DNA of 64,000 nucleotides from Devosia lacusdianchii (GCF_022429625.1 NZ_CP092483.1:1364001-1428000), one strand, 5' to 3'. Positions 16,032 through 25,198 are shown, counted from the stretch's first letter. Notes: generated by a model not told the origin, from the sequence alone. Made by a program: numbers and translations.

Positions 16032-17039
16032 ATGTATGTAGGCACCCAATTGAGCGGCGGAAAGCTGGAGGAGGTGGGTGATCGTTACCTGCGGCAGCTC
16101 GCCCAGCTCGGCATCGTCCATGTCTGCATCGACCCGCCCGGTAGCGCTTATACTTGGACGCGCGACGTCCTCCGCCGCCATATCGATCGCGTCCAGGCGG
16201 CCGGACTCGTCCTTGACATGGTGCAACTCCCGCTGCCGTCGTCAGGCATCGACAAGCCCCACGGTTCGCCCGCCATCGTGCTGGGAGGGGCCGAACGCGA
16301 TCGCGAGATCGATGGCATCTGCCGGCTGATCGAGGATTTGAGCGCCATGGGCATTGGTGCCGCCAAGTACAATTTCAACCTGCTCGGCATTCCGCGCACC
16401 ACGTCCGAACGTGGCCGCGGCGGCGCCATCCTCTCCACCTGGCGCGCCGACCGGGCCGAAGACGGCGAGGTGCTGACGCGAGCAGGGCAGGTGAGCACCG
16501 AGCAGATGTGGGAGCGCATCGCCTATTTCCTTGAGCGTGTCGTGCCGGTCGCCGAAGCGAGCAAGGTGCGCCTTGCCTGCCACCCGCACGACCCGCTGAC
16601 GCCGCCCGGCTACAAGGGCATGGAAGAGCGCGTTCTGGGCAGCGCCGAGGGCCTCAAGAAGTTCGTCTCCATTGCCGAAAGTCCCTATCACGGGCTCAAT
16701 TTCTGCCAGGGCACCATCGCCGAAAGTCTTGAAAATCCACGCGAGGAGATCGGCGACATCATCCGCTGGTTCGGCGAACGCAAGAAGATCTTCAACGTCC
16801 ATTTCCGCAACATCAAGGGCGGCCGCTACTCCTTCACCGAGGAATTTCCCGATGCCGGCGACATGGACATGCCCGCCGCCCTGCGCCTCTACAAGGAGGT
16901 CGGCGTCGACTGCATGATCATGCCCGACCACGTCCCTGACATCGACGGCGAAGCCCCCTTCGAAACCGCCTTCGCCTTCAGCTTCGGCTACATCATCGCC
17001 CTGTTCCAGGCCAACGGCTGGGACCCTTACGGTCGATAG
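16032..17039 (+). CDS. uxuA: Mannonate dehydratase family protein
   Basis: A TIM-barrel protein of 335 residues in the UxuA family, which removes water from D-mannonate to give 2-keto-3-deoxygluconate. Putative metal-binding residues are visible in CHPHDPLTPPGYKG, NFCQGTIAES, FNVHFRNIKGG and MPDHVPD (His, Cys, His and Asp of the UxuA site). It is shorter than E. coli UxuA (394) and closer in length to variants common in Hyphomicrobiales. It reads away from the GntR gene. Partner genes of the isomerase route (uxaC, uxuB) are not in the window, so the gene may serve a different sugar acid. Confidence 0.82.
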   Translation: MYVGTQLSGGKLEEVGDRYLRQLAQLGIVHVCIDPPGSAYTWTRDVLRRHIDRVQAAGLVLDMVQLPLPSSGIDKPHGSPAIVLGGAERDREIDGICRLIEDLSAMGIGAAKYNFNLLGIPRTTSERGRGGAILSTWRADRAEDGEVLTRAGQVSTEQMWERIAYFLERVVPVAEASKVRLACHPHDPLTPPGYKGMEERVLGSAEGLKKFVSIAESPYHGLNFCQGTIAESLENPREEIGDIIRWFGERKKIFNVHFRNIKGGRYSFTEEFPDAGDMDMPAALRLYKEVGVDCMIMPDHVPDIDGEAPFETAFAFSFGYIIALFQANGWDPYGR

Positions 17040-17098
17040 GGTGCCGGCGCTTTCTCCCCTCTCGCGGAGGAGCGCGCGGAACTCGTCCCAACCCCGAT

Positions 17099-17136
17099 CG
17101 TCACCCTCGGGCTTGACCCGAGGGCTCTTCACTTGA
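17099..17136. repeat. Family B palindromic repeat, partial copy
   Basis: A hairpin of CCCTCGGG and CCCGAGGG around a CTTGA-type loop, followed by CTCTTCACTTG. It matches the first half of the longer elements at 32571-32660 and 44601-44692; the second half is not recognisable here. Confidence 0.75.
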
Positions 17137-17212
17137 CTAGAGCGGCGCAAGTACAACCCTGGACGAGCCACAGCGGTAACGCCGCACGATCCACTAGCCC
17201 GCCCAGCCGTAC

Positions 17213-17289
17213 CGTCATTCCCGCGAAAACAGGAACCTCCGTTCCCTTCCTCCGTCCCAAACATGGATTCCCGCCTTCGCGGGAGTGAC
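17213..17289. repeat. Family A palindromic intergenic repeat, copy 2
   Basis: CGTCATTCCCGCGAA at the left end and TTCGCGGGAGTGAC at the right end form a near-perfect inverted repeat, as in the copy at 15036-15105. The inner part also carries GGAACCTCC, shared with the copy at 56193-56275. Confidence 0.8.
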
Positions 17290-17301
17290 CCAGCGGCTAT
17301 C

Positions 17302-17335
17302 CCCAAACAAAAGCCCGGACCTGACGGCCCGGGCC
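17302..17335 (-). terminator. Rho-independent terminator of kdgD
   Basis: GCCCGG (17313-17318) and CCGGGC (17329-17334) form a GC stem. On the minus strand it is followed by TTTTGTTT, a good T-tract, 30 bases downstream of the kdgD stop. Confidence 0.8.
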
Positions 17336-17364
17336 ATTCCGACACCAGGGAGTCCGTGCCGGAT

Positions 17365-18270
17365 CTAACTATGCGCTGCGATCAGCCCTGCAAGCATCTC
17401 TCGCTCGTCCGCATCCAGCTCAACCAGCGGGCTGCGCACATTGCCGGCCGAGTGGCCCACAATATCCGCCCCTGCCTTGATCAGCGACACGGCATACCCT
17501 CGCCTGCGGTCGCGTAGGGCAATTAGCGGCAGGTAGAAACTCTTGAGCAGGCCCTGCACCGCCTCGCTGTCGCGTTGGCGGATGGCGCGATAGAAGCGCA
17601 GCGCCAGCTCCGGAACGAAGTTGAACACGGCCGACGAATAGGTGGTTACGCCCATCTCGAGGTAGGGCTGCGCAAACACCTCCGCAGTCGGCAACCCGCC
17701 GATATGCACCATGCGGTCGCCGATCCGGCTGGCGACCTGCACCATCAGCTGCAGGTCGCCAATACCGTCCTTGTAGCCGATCAGGTTGGGGCACATTTCC
17801 GCCAGCCGGGCCAAGGAGTCCGGGGTCAGCCGCGTATTGTCGCGCGCATAATAGATGACGCCGATGCCGACCGCGTCGCAGATTGCCTTCATATGGGCAA
17901 TAATGCCGTCCTGTTCGGCAAACATCAGGTAGTGCGGCAGCACCAGGATGCCGGCCGCACCGGCCTTCTCGGCCCGCTTCGCCAGGTCCACCGCCATGCG
18001 CGTGCCATAGCCGACGCCGGCCAGCACCGGCACATTGGCGGCGCTGTTGCTGACCGCCGTTCGGATCACGTCGTCATATTCGTCATAGCCGATCGAGAAG
18101 AACTCGCCCGTGCCGCCCGCAGCGAACAGCCCGGCGGACTCATAAGACGAAAGCCACTGCAGGCGCCGCGCATAGGAGTCGCGGTCGAACTCGCCGGCGG
18201 CATCGAAATCTGTCACCGGGAAGGACAGCAGGCCCGAGCCGATCTTGGTCTTGATTTCGTCGAAGGTCAC
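17365..18270 (-). CDS. kdgD: 5-dehydro-4-deoxyglucarate dehydratase
   Basis: A 301-residue enzyme of the dihydrodipicolinate synthase family. KdgD turns 5-dehydro-4-deoxy-D-glucarate into 2-oxoglutarate semialdehyde, water and CO2. Visible features are the GTGEFFS motif (residues 53-59), the catalytic tyrosine region GVIYYARDN (Tyr140/141) and the Schiff-base lysine in NLIGYKDGIGD (Lys167). Length is typical (about 300). The ATG at 18270 gives a full-length match. It is divergent from the transporter operon and belongs to the oxidative uronate route with Udh. The enzyme that makes its substrate (galactarate or glucarate dehydratase) is not in the window. Confidence 0.92.
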   Translation of the reverse strand: MTFDEIKTKIGSGLLSFPVTDFDAAGEFDRDSYARRLQWLSSYESAGLFAAGGTGEFFSIGYDEYDDVIRTAVSNSAANVPVLAGVGYGTRMAVDLAKRAEKAGAAGILVLPHYLMFAEQDGIIAHMKAICDAVGIGVIYYARDNTRLTPDSLARLAEMCPNLIGYKDGIGDLQLMVQVASRIGDRMVHIGGLPTAEVFAQPYLEMGVTTYSSAVFNFVPELALRFYRAIRQRDSEAVQGLLKSFYLPLIALRDRRRGYAVSLIKAGADIVGHSAGNVRSPLVELDADEREMLAGLIAAHS

Positions 18271-18444
18271 GTTCGGTCTCCCGGCCGATAATTAGTCATA
18301 CTCATTTCTAATAGTCGGGCGCAAACACGCCTGTCAACACCGATTGATGGGCGGCAAATAGAAAGAAGTATGATTAGTTATTGACATGAAAAGCGCTGTC
18401 ATACAAAAGTGCTCCACGTCAGCGATGCCTGATGGGAGGGAAAA
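18271..18444. promoter_or_regulatory. Divergent promoter region of kdgD and the uronate transporter
   Basis: 174 bases, A/T-rich. ATTAGTCATACT (18291-18302) and AGTATGATTAGT (18367-18378) are inverted copies matching at 10 of 12 positions and flank the kdgD and transporter starts. A TTGACA box (18381-18386) lies before the transporter gene, with TGACA (18382-18386) and TGTCA (18397-18401) as a second inverted pair overlapping the promoter. These are plausible sites for the GntR regulator. Confidence 0.5.
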
Positions 18445-20358
18445 ATGAAGCATATGAGACTCGCCGCACTCACCGGCATCTCGTTTTTGGCGCTGGGCAG
18501 CGCCTCGGTCTGGGCCCAGAATTACCAGCAATCTCCGGTACTTGACGCGCTGGTTGCGAGCGGCGATCTGCCCGCCGTCTCCGAGCGCGTCGGCGCCGAA
18601 CCGCGTGTGATTGTCCCCGTCAGCGAAGTCGGCAAATACGGCGGCACCTTCCGCGGCGGCATGGTCGGCGGCAATGACCGCAATATGCTCTTCACCTACT
18701 TCGGCTACGAGCCGCTGCTGGCATGGGATGCCGATTGGACCGGCGAAGTCGTCCCCAACATCGCCACCGGCTACACAGCCAGCGAAGACAGCACGTCCTT
18801 CACCTTCACGCTACGCGAAGGGATGAAGTGGTCCGACGGCAGCCCGTTCACTGCTGACGATGTCGCCTTCTTTATTCAGGATGTGCTGCCCGACGAAAAG
18901 CTGTTCCCGACCAAGCCGGGCTGGCTCACCGTCGAGGGCGAACTCCCAACGATCACCGTCAGTTCGCCGACTGAATTCACCATCTCCTGGACCAAGCCGA
19001 ACGGTCTCTTCATCATCAACGCGGCGAGCGTCTACGGCGTGCAGCTTGCTCTGCTGAACAAGGCCTATTGCAGCCAGTTCATGCCCAAATACAATCCTGA
19101 CGCCGAGGCAAACGCGACTGCCGCCGGCGCCGCCGATTGGGCCGAGCACATGACCAATATGTGCGGCGTGGGCATCGAAAACATCCAGCGCTGGCGCAAT
19201 CCCGAGCGCCCGACCCTCGAAGCCTGGCATATCACCGAGCCCTACGAAGCCGGCGCCACCCGCGTCGCCTTCGAACGCAATCCGTACTATTGGAAGGTCG
19301 ATACATCCGGGAACCAGCTTCCCTATATCGACGGGCTCAGCATCTCGGTGAATGCCGAGGCGCAGACGCTGTTGCTGAGCGTGCTGGCCGGCGAGATCGA
19401 CTACGAAGTCCGCCACACCGCCAATGCCTCCAACCTGCCGGTTCTGGCCGAAGGCATGGAAGCCGGCAATTTCTACATCAGCGCCCGCGAGTCCCGCGTT
19501 GGCAACGCCTTGGCCATCTCGGTCAATCTCAATTCGCATGATCCGGTTAAGGCTGGGATTTTCGGCAACAAGGATTTCCGCGTCGCCCTGTCCCACGCCC
19601 TCGACCGCACGGCGATCATTGATACGCTGTTCCTGGGGCAGGGGACGCCGCAGCAGGTCTCGCCCCGCCAGGGCACGCCCTACTACAACGAACGCCTCGC
19701 TACCCAATACCTCGAATATAACGTGGAAGAGGCCAATCGCCTGCTCGACTCCATCGGTCTCGACAAGCGGGGCGGCAATGGCCTGCGCCTCGCTCCTGAT
19801 GGCAGCCCGCTGGTGGTGAATGTCGCCGCCGTGACCGCCCTCGGCGCCAACGCCGACGCGGCCGAGCTGTTGGTCCAATACTGGCAAGCCGTGGGCATCG
19901 ACGCCCGCTTCTCAGCCCAGGATCGCACCCGCTTCTACGAGGAGAAGACCGCCAGCCAGCACGACGTCGTCGTATGGGGCGCGACCTCGGGAGGCATCGA
20001 CGTCTTCATCGACCCGCGCGACTACTTCCCCTTCTCCACCGAGTCTAACTTCGCCGTGGACTGGGCCAAGTTCTACATCGGCGACGGTGGCGTTGAGCCG
20101 CCCGAATACGTCAAGCAGCAGTGGGCGCTCTACGACCAGATCAAGGGCACGTCCGACACCGAGCAGCAGGCGGCCTTGTTTCAGCAATTGCTCGAAATCA
20201 CCGCCGACCAGTTCTACCAGATCGGCATCAGCACCGCGATCCCGCAGCTGGCCGTGGTTTCCAACAACCTCGGCAACGTGCCGGAAGGCACTCCAACCGG
20301 CTGGATCCACCCCGATCCTGGCACGCTGAACACCGAGCAGTTCTACTTCAAGAACTAG
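18445..20358 (+). CDS. Family 5 ABC transporter substrate-binding protein of the uronate locus
   Basis: A periplasmic binding protein of 637 residues (SBP_bac_5, Opp/Dpp class). A signal peptide (about 1-24, cut after VWA-Q) is followed by typical segments GKYGGTFRGGMVGG, FTFTLREGMKWSDGSPFTAD, VAFERNPYYWKVDTSGNQLP and FRVALSHALDRTAIID. Long members of this class in rhizobia often bind oligosaccharides or sugar acids and not peptides. The ATG at 18445 has GGGAGGG upstream. It heads an operon with two permeases, a fused ATPase and udh, so uronate or small oligouronides are the likely cargo; that is inferred from neighbours only. Confidence 0.88.
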   Translation: MKHMRLAALTGISFLALGSASVWAQNYQQSPVLDALVASGDLPAVSERVGAEPRVIVPVSEVGKYGGTFRGGMVGGNDRNMLFTYFGYEPLLAWDADWTGEVVPNIATGYTASEDSTSFTFTLREGMKWSDGSPFTADDVAFFIQDVLPDEKLFPTKPGWLTVEGELPTITVSSPTEFTISWTKPNGLFIINAASVYGVQLALLNKAYCSQFMPKYNPDAEANATAAGAADWAEHMTNMCGVGIENIQRWRNPERPTLEAWHITEPYEAGATRVAFERNPYYWKVDTSGNQLPYIDGLSISVNAEAQTLLLSVLAGEIDYEVRHTANASNLPVLAEGMEAGNFYISARESRVGNALAISVNLNSHDPVKAGIFGNKDFRVALSHALDRTAIIDTLFLGQGTPQQVSPRQGTPYYNERLATQYLEYNVEEANRLLDSIGLDKRGGNGLRLAPDGSPLVVNVAAVTALGANADAAELLVQYWQAVGIDARFSAQDRTRFYEEKTASQHDVVVWGATSGGIDVFIDPRDYFPFSTESNFAVDWAKFYIGDGGVEPPEYVKQQWALYDQIKGTSDTEQQAALFQQLLEITADQFYQIGISTAIPQLAVVSNNLGNVPEGTPTGWIHPDPGTLNTEQFYFKN

Positions 20359-20371
20359 GCCTTTCTCCCCC

Positions 20372-20399
20372 GATCCGGCCGGGCCACCCTGGCCGGATC
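20372..20399 (+). terminator. Hairpin after the binding-protein gene
   Basis: GATCCGGCC (20372-20380) and GGCCGGATC (20391-20399) form a perfect 9-bp stem with a 10-base loop in the gap before the permease gene. There is no T-run, so it more likely protects the 3' end of the binding-protein mRNA or partly attenuates than fully terminates. Confidence 0.65.
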
Positions 20400-20424
20400 A
20401 TCTCCGCAATCGGATCGCCAGTTC

Positions 20425-21408
20425 ATGCTGATCTTCATTCTCAAGCGGATCGCCGGAATGATCCCAGCCATGCTGGCGATCTCGATTCTGGCCTTCACCG
20501 TCATCCAACTGCCGCCGGGCGATTATGTCTCCACCTACGCCGCCCAGATCGCCCAGTCGGGCGAGTCGGTGGACAGCGCCGTGCTCAACAATCTGCGCGA
20601 ACGCTACGGGCTGGGTGAGAATGTGGTCGTCCAGTATTTCAAATGGATCGGCGGCATCGCCCGGGGTGACTTCGGCGACAGCTTCGAGTGGAACCAGCCG
20701 GTGACCGATCTGGTCTGGGGCCGCATGGGCATGACCGCCCTGATTTCCCTGCTGACTCTGCTGACCATGTGGGCCGTCTCGCTGCCCATCGGCATCATCT
20801 CGGCAGTGCGGCAATATTCCATCATCGACTACCTGACCACCACCTTCGCCTTCCTGGCGACGGCCGTACCCGAATTCCTCGTGGCCATCGTGTTGCTCTA
20901 CATTTCCACCATGTGGTTTGGCGTATCCGTCGGCGGCCTGTTCTCGCCGGCATTCGAGAATGCGCCCCTATCCTGGGCCAAGGCCTGGGACTTCCTTCAG
21001 CATGCCTGGATACCCATCCTGGTGATCGGCCTCGGCAGCACAGCCGCGCTGACCCGCATCATGCGCGCCAACCTGCTCGATGAGTTGCACAAACCCTATG
21101 TCGAGGCCGCGCGCGCCAAGGGCCTGCCCGAAACGCGCCTCATCCTCGCCTATCCGGTCCGTGTCGCCCTCAATCCCTTCATTTCCACCATCGGCTGGGT
21201 GCTTCCGGCCCTGATTTCGGGCGAGTTGATCGTGTCCACCGTTCTCAACCTGCCCACTGCCGGGCCGCTGCTGCTGCAGGCGCTCAAGAGCCAGGACATG
21301 TACCTCGCCGGCGCCTTCATCCTGCTCACCGGTGGCTTGGTCCTGATCGGCACGCTGATTTCCGACATCCTGCTGGCCATCTCCGACCCCAGGATCAGAA
21401 TGTCATGA
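20425..21408 (+). CDS. Opp/Dpp-type ABC transporter permease (first)
   Basis: An inner-membrane permease of 327 residues with about six helices. It starts with the OppB/DppB pattern (MLIFILKRIAGMIPAMLAIS), has ERYGLGENVVVQYFKWIGGI, and carries the EAA loop that touches the ATPase (EAARAKGLPETRLILAYPVR). It pairs with the second permease, which it overlaps by 4 bases (ATGA). Part of the transporter encoded from 18445 to 24238. Confidence 0.9.
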   Translation: MLIFILKRIAGMIPAMLAISILAFTVIQLPPGDYVSTYAAQIAQSGESVDSAVLNNLRERYGLGENVVVQYFKWIGGIARGDFGDSFEWNQPVTDLVWGRMGMTALISLLTLLTMWAVSLPIGIISAVRQYSIIDYLTTTFAFLATAVPEFLVAIVLLYISTMWFGVSVGGLFSPAFENAPLSWAKAWDFLQHAWIPILVIGLGSTAALTRIMRANLLDELHKPYVEAARAKGLPETRLILAYPVRVALNPFISTIGWVLPALISGELIVSTVLNLPTAGPLLLQALKSQDMYLAGAFILLTGGLVLIGTLISDILLAISDPRIRMS

Positions 21409-22556
21409 GCACCCCCGTGAACTCCGCCAACGACGAGGCATTGCTCGACCAGCAGGTTCATGCCGGCAGCCTTGTTGCGGCCAGCCAGTGGACGCTGATC
21501 TGGAACAAATTCAGCCGCCACCGGCTCGCCATGATCAGCCTGATCATCGTCGTCCTGATCTATCTGGTCGCCGCCTTCGCCGAATTCCTGGCGCCCTACG
21601 ATCCCGGCAAGTTCGACCCGCGCTACACCTTTGCGCCGCCTCAGCAATTGCACTTCCTCGTTTCCGACGAGAACGGCACGCGCTTTGCCCCGCATGTGCT
21701 GGGCTACAAAAGCCAGGTCGACCCCAAGAGCTTCCGCCGCCTGTTCCAACCCGATCCGGACAAGGTCATCCCGGTGGGGCTTTTCGTCGAAGGCCAGCCC
21801 TACAAATTCTGGGGCATCTTCGAGACCAATCGCCATTTCATCGGCCCGATCGATCCCACCCAGCCGTTCTTCCTCATCGGCGGCGACCGTCTTGGGCGCG
21901 ACCTCCTCAGCCGCACCATTCACGGCACCCGCATTTCCATGTCCATCGGTCTTGTGGGCGTCACCCTGTCGCTGGTGATCGGGCTCATCCTCGGCGGTAT
22001 TTCCGGCTATCGCGGCGGCATGATCGACCGGGTGATCCAGCGCGTCATCGAGTTCATTCGCTCCGTGCCCACCATTCCGCTTTGGCTTGGCCTCGCCGCC
22101 GCCATGCCCAAGGATTGGCCGCCGCTCCAGATTTACTTCGCCATCCTCGTCATCCTGTCGCTGATTGGCTGGACCGAGATTGCCCGTGTTGTCCGCGGCC
22201 GCTTCCTCAGCCTCCGGCGCGAGGATTTCGTCATCGCGGCCCGGCTCGACGGGGTCAGCGAATTCCGCCTGATCATGCGCCACATGATGCCCTCGCTCTA
22301 TTCGCACATCATCGCCGCGATCACCCTGGCCATACCCAACATGATCCTGGCCGAAACCGCGTTGAGCTTCCTCGGCCTCGGCCTGCAACCGCCGATCGTC
22401 AGTTGGGGCGTGCTGCTGCAGGATGCGCAGAACCTGCGCGCCATCACCCAGGCGCCATGGCAGTTCGTCCCCGGCGTTTGCGTGGTCGTCGCGGTGCTGG
22501 CCCTCAATTTCCTCGGCGATGGCGTGCGCGACGCCGCCGACCCCTATTCGAAGTGA
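21405..22556 (+). CDS. Opp/Dpp-type ABC transporter permease (second)
   Basis: A permease of 383 residues of the OppC/DppC type. After a cytoplasmic tail of about 35 residues and the first helix there is an unusually long periplasmic segment (about 60-165), then five more helices. GTDSLGRDxLSR-like GGDRLGRDLLSRTIHGTRIS and the EAA loop (AARLDGVSEFRLIMRHMMPS) are clear. It starts within the stop of the first permease gene. The fused ATPase gene follows 8 bases later. Confidence 0.9.
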   Translation: MSTPVNSANDEALLDQQVHAGSLVAASQWTLIWNKFSRHRLAMISLIIVVLIYLVAAFAEFLAPYDPGKFDPRYTFAPPQQLHFLVSDENGTRFAPHVLGYKSQVDPKSFRRLFQPDPDKVIPVGLFVEGQPYKFWGIFETNRHFIGPIDPTQPFFLIGGDRLGRDLLSRTIHGTRISMSIGLVGVTLSLVIGLILGGISGYRGGMIDRVIQRVIEFIRSVPTIPLWLGLAAAMPKDWPPLQIYFAILVILSLIGWTEIARVVRGRFLSLRREDFVIAARLDGVSEFRLIMRHMMPSLYSHIIAAITLAIPNMILAETALSFLGLGLQPPIVSWGVLLQDAQNLRAITQAPWQFVPGVCVVVAVLALNFLGDGVRDAADPYSK

Positions 22557-22564
22557 GCCGGGCC

Positions 22565-24238
22565 ATGAGCGACCAGACGATTCTTAGGGTTCGCAACCTC
22601 AGCGTGGATTTCCCGGTCAACAAGACCGTGGTCCACGCGGTCAAGGATGTCAGCTTCGATCTCAAGCGCGGCGAGACGCTGTGCGTGGTGGGCGAAAGCG
22701 GTTCCGGCAAGTCCGTGACGGCTCGCGCCATTCTGCAACTGGTCGCCAAGCCTGGCTCCATTACCGGCGGCCAGATAATGCTCGATACGGGCTCTGGCGA
22801 GATCGATATCGTCGCCCTTGGCAATCGTTGCAATGCCATCCGCGAAGTGCGCGGCAGGCGGATCGCCATGATCTTCCAGGAGCCGATGACCAGCCTTTCG
22901 CCGGTCCACACAATCGGGCACCAGATCACCGAGACCATCCTGCTGCATGAGAAGGTCAGCAAGGATGAGGCCCGCAAGCGCGCCGCAGCGCTTCTCGCCC
23001 GCGTCCGAATCCCCGATCCCGAAAAGGCGCTCGACCGCTATTCCTTCGAGTTCTCCGGCGGCATGCGCCAGCGCGCCATGATCGCCATGGCGCTGTCCTG
23101 CAATCCGGAAATCCTTATCGCCGACGAGCCGACCACCGCGCTCGACGTCACCACCCAGGCCGAAATCCTGTCGTTGATCCGCGAACTGCAGCGCGACCGC
23201 GGCATGGCCGTGCTGTTCATCACCCACGACATGGGCGTCGTCGCCCAGATCGCCGACCGCGTCATGGTGATGTTCCGCGGCACCAAGGTCGAGGAAGCCG
23301 GTGTATTCGACCTCTTCGAGCGGCCGCAACAGGCCTACACCCGCGCGCTGCTCGGCTCCGTCCTGAAGCTCGAGAGCCCGGCGCCGCGCCCACCACGTCC
23401 CGCGACCGAAAAGCCCATCGCCCGCATCGACAACCTGCAGCTGCATTTCCCGTTGAATTCAGGCTTCATGGGCCGGCCAACCGCCTATCTCAAGGCGATC
23501 GACGGCGTCAGCCTGACCATTAATGAGGGCGAAACCGTCGGCGTGGTCGGTGAATCCGGCTCAGGTAAGACCACCCTCGGCCGCACCCTGCTGCGTGTCT
23601 ACGACCCCACCGGCGGCCAGGTGATCTACTGGCCCGGCCAGGGCGAACCGGTCGATATTGCCACGCTGGGCAAGAAGGGCATGAAGTCGCTCTATGGCGA
23701 AGTGCGCATGGTCTTCCAGGACCCGCATTCCTCGCTCAATCCCCGCATGACCATCTATCAGACCATCTCCGAACCCCTCCGCACCAATACCGACATGAGC
23801 GAGCGGCAGATGATGGATCGGGTGTCCGAACTGCTATCCCGCGTCGGCCTGCCGCCCGATATCGGCGATCGCTATCCCCACGCCTTTTCGGGTGGTCAAC
23901 GTCAGCGGATTTCTATCGCCCGCGCCATCGCCGTGCGGCCTCGGCTGATCATCGCCGACGAGCCCACTTCAGCGCTCGACGTCTCCCTGCGCCACCAGGT
24001 GCTCGATCTGATGCGCGACCTGCAGAACGAGTATGGGCTCTCTTACCTGTTCATTTCGCACGATATTTCGGTCATCCGCTATTTCTGTGATCGTGTTGCG
24101 GTGATGAAAAATGGCAAGTTTGTCGAGGTGGGCGACGTGGTGCAGATTTGCGAACATCCGCAGCAGGAATATACGCAGACCCTGATTGGCGCTGTGCCGC
24201 GCCCCGATCCGCGCCTGCGTGCCGACGCGCCCGCCTGA
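22565..24238 (+). CDS. Fused double ATP-binding protein of the uronate ABC transporter
   Basis: A 557-residue chain joining two ATPase domains that are separate proteins (OppD and OppF) in classic systems. Domain 1 (about 5-265) has Walker [10 protein letters not shown], signature FSGGMRQR and Walker [13 protein letters not shown]. Domain 2 (about 282-555) has Walker [10 protein letters not shown], signature FSGGQRQR and Walker [14 protein letters not shown] short OppD-type linker ([10 protein letters not shown]) joins them. The ATG at 22565 follows the second permease by 8 bases; the longer open frame upstream lies inside that permease gene in another frame. It powers uptake through the two permeases. 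Confidence 0.92.
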   Translation: MSDQTILRVRNLSVDFPVNKTVVHAVKDVSFDLKRGETLCVVGESGSGKSVTARAILQLVAKPGSITGGQIMLDTGSGEIDIVALGNRCNAIREVRGRRIAMIFQEPMTSLSPVHTIGHQITETILLHEKVSKDEARKRAAALLARVRIPDPEKALDRYSFEFSGGMRQRAMIAMALSCNPEILIADEPTTALDVTTQAEILSLIRELQRDRGMAVLFITHDMGVVAQIADRVMVMFRGTKVEEAGVFDLFERPQQAYTRALLGSVLKLESPAPRPPRPATEKPIARIDNLQLHFPLNSGFMGRPTAYLKAIDGVSLTINEGETVGVVGESGSGKTTLGRTLLRVYDPTGGQVIYWPGQGEPVDIATLGKKGMKSLYGEVRMVFQDPHSSLNPRMTIYQTISEPLRTNTDMSERQMMDRVSELLSRVGLPPDIGDRYPHAFSGGQRQRISIARAIAVRPRLIIADEPTSALDVSLRHQVLDLMRDLQNEYGLSYLFISHDISVIRYFCDRVAVMKNGKFVEVGDVVQICEHPQQEYTQTLIGAVPRPDPRLRADAPA

Positions 24239-24248
24239 GGAAATACCA

Positions 24249-25043
24249 ATGTCCCAAATCTTGCTGACTGGCGCCTCCGGACGGCTCGGCACGCATCTGC
24301 GTAACTGGTTCACGGCCAAAGGCCGCGCATTCCTTGCCACGGACATGGCGCCATCATCGGACGGCGCAGCCATCGCGATCGCCGACCTTGCCGATCGTGC
24401 CGCCGTCGACAACCTGATGGCGCACGACATCTCCGCCGTCGTCCACTTTGGCGGCATGGCCAAGGAAGCCGGCTGGCAGACTGTGCTCGAAGCCAACATT
24501 ATGGGCGCTTACAATGTCTTCGAGGCTGCGCGTAACGCCGGCGTCGGCCGCATCATATTCGCCTCCTCCTACCACGTGCAGGGCATGTACCCGACTGGCG
24601 ATACCCCGATCACCCTGGACCAGCCGTATCGTCCAGACTCGCTCTACGGCGTCTCCAAGGTATTCGGTGAAACGCTCAGCCGGCTCTACTTCGACAAGTT
24701 CGGCATCGAATGCCTGGCCATCCGCATCTGCACTGCCGGCAATCCGGGCACCCCGCGCGAAGCGCGGCTCTGGTTCAACCGGGACGATCTGGCGAGCCTC
24801 GTCGATCACGCCCTTGATATGCCAGCGCTCGGCCACCGCACCATTTTCGGCATTTCGAACAATCCCAACGCCTTCTACATCAACTCTCCCGATCCCGATT
24901 TCGGCTGGTCGCCCCGCCACGGTTCACTCGAACTCGGCACCCCCGACCCGCACGAACCGCTCGACCCCACCGACGCGCGCAATCGGCTGACCGGCGGCAT
25001 CTTCGCCGAATGGGGCCATTTCGACGACGAGCCTGCTCCTTAG
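24249..25043 (+). CDS. udh: Uronate dehydrogenase
   Basis: A 264-residue short-chain dehydrogenase of the extended type. It oxidises D-galacturonate or D-glucuronate with NAD to the aldarolactone. The N-terminal nucleotide-binding motif is GASGRLG (8-14); the catalytic set is the Ser in ASSYHVQG (106/107), Tyr133 and Lys137 in SLYGVSK. Length and motifs agree with Udh of Agrobacterium and Pseudomonas (about 265). GAGGAAA precedes the ATG at 24249, 10 bases after the transporter ATPase gene. With KdgD and the SMP-30 protein it defines the oxidative uronate route. Confidence 0.9.
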   Translation: MSQILLTGASGRLGTHLRNWFTAKGRAFLATDMAPSSDGAAIAIADLADRAAVDNLMAHDISAVVHFGGMAKEAGWQTVLEANIMGAYNVFEAARNAGVGRIIFASSYHVQGMYPTGDTPITLDQPYRPDSLYGVSKVFGETLSRLYFDKFGIECLAIRICTAGNPGTPREARLWFNRDDLASLVDHALDMPALGHRTIFGISNNPNAFYINSPDPDFGWSPRHGSLELGTPDPHEPLDPTDARNRLTGGIFAEWGHFDDEPAP

Positions 25044-25198
25044 GACCGCGTTGCACGCCGCGCATCTTCCTCTTGCAGCGGATTTTATTGCGCTTCCGTG
25101 CCCCTTGCTCTACCGTCGCTCTCGACACGCAATAACAGGTGCGTTCGGGCGCGAACCGGTGAGCCGGTTTCCGCGACCGCGCACGTCAGGAGACCTTA

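Larger units (their letters stand above)
17040..17364. other. Intergenic region holding two repeats and a terminator
   Basis: The 325 bases between the convergent uxuA and kdgD genes contain no gene. They hold a family B half-element (17099-17136), a family A element (17213-17289) and the kdgD terminator (17302-17335). Confidence 0.8.

Noticed and set aside
18811..19887. A 358-codon minus-strand frame opposite the binding-protein gene
   Set aside because: Antisense shadow; the sense strand codes for a full-length binding protein with a signal peptide.
21488..22564. Upstream extension of the fused ATPase frame
   Set aside because: It lies in a different frame of the second permease gene and is rich in Arg, Pro and His, as shadow frames are. 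The ABC domain begins right after the ATG at 22565.
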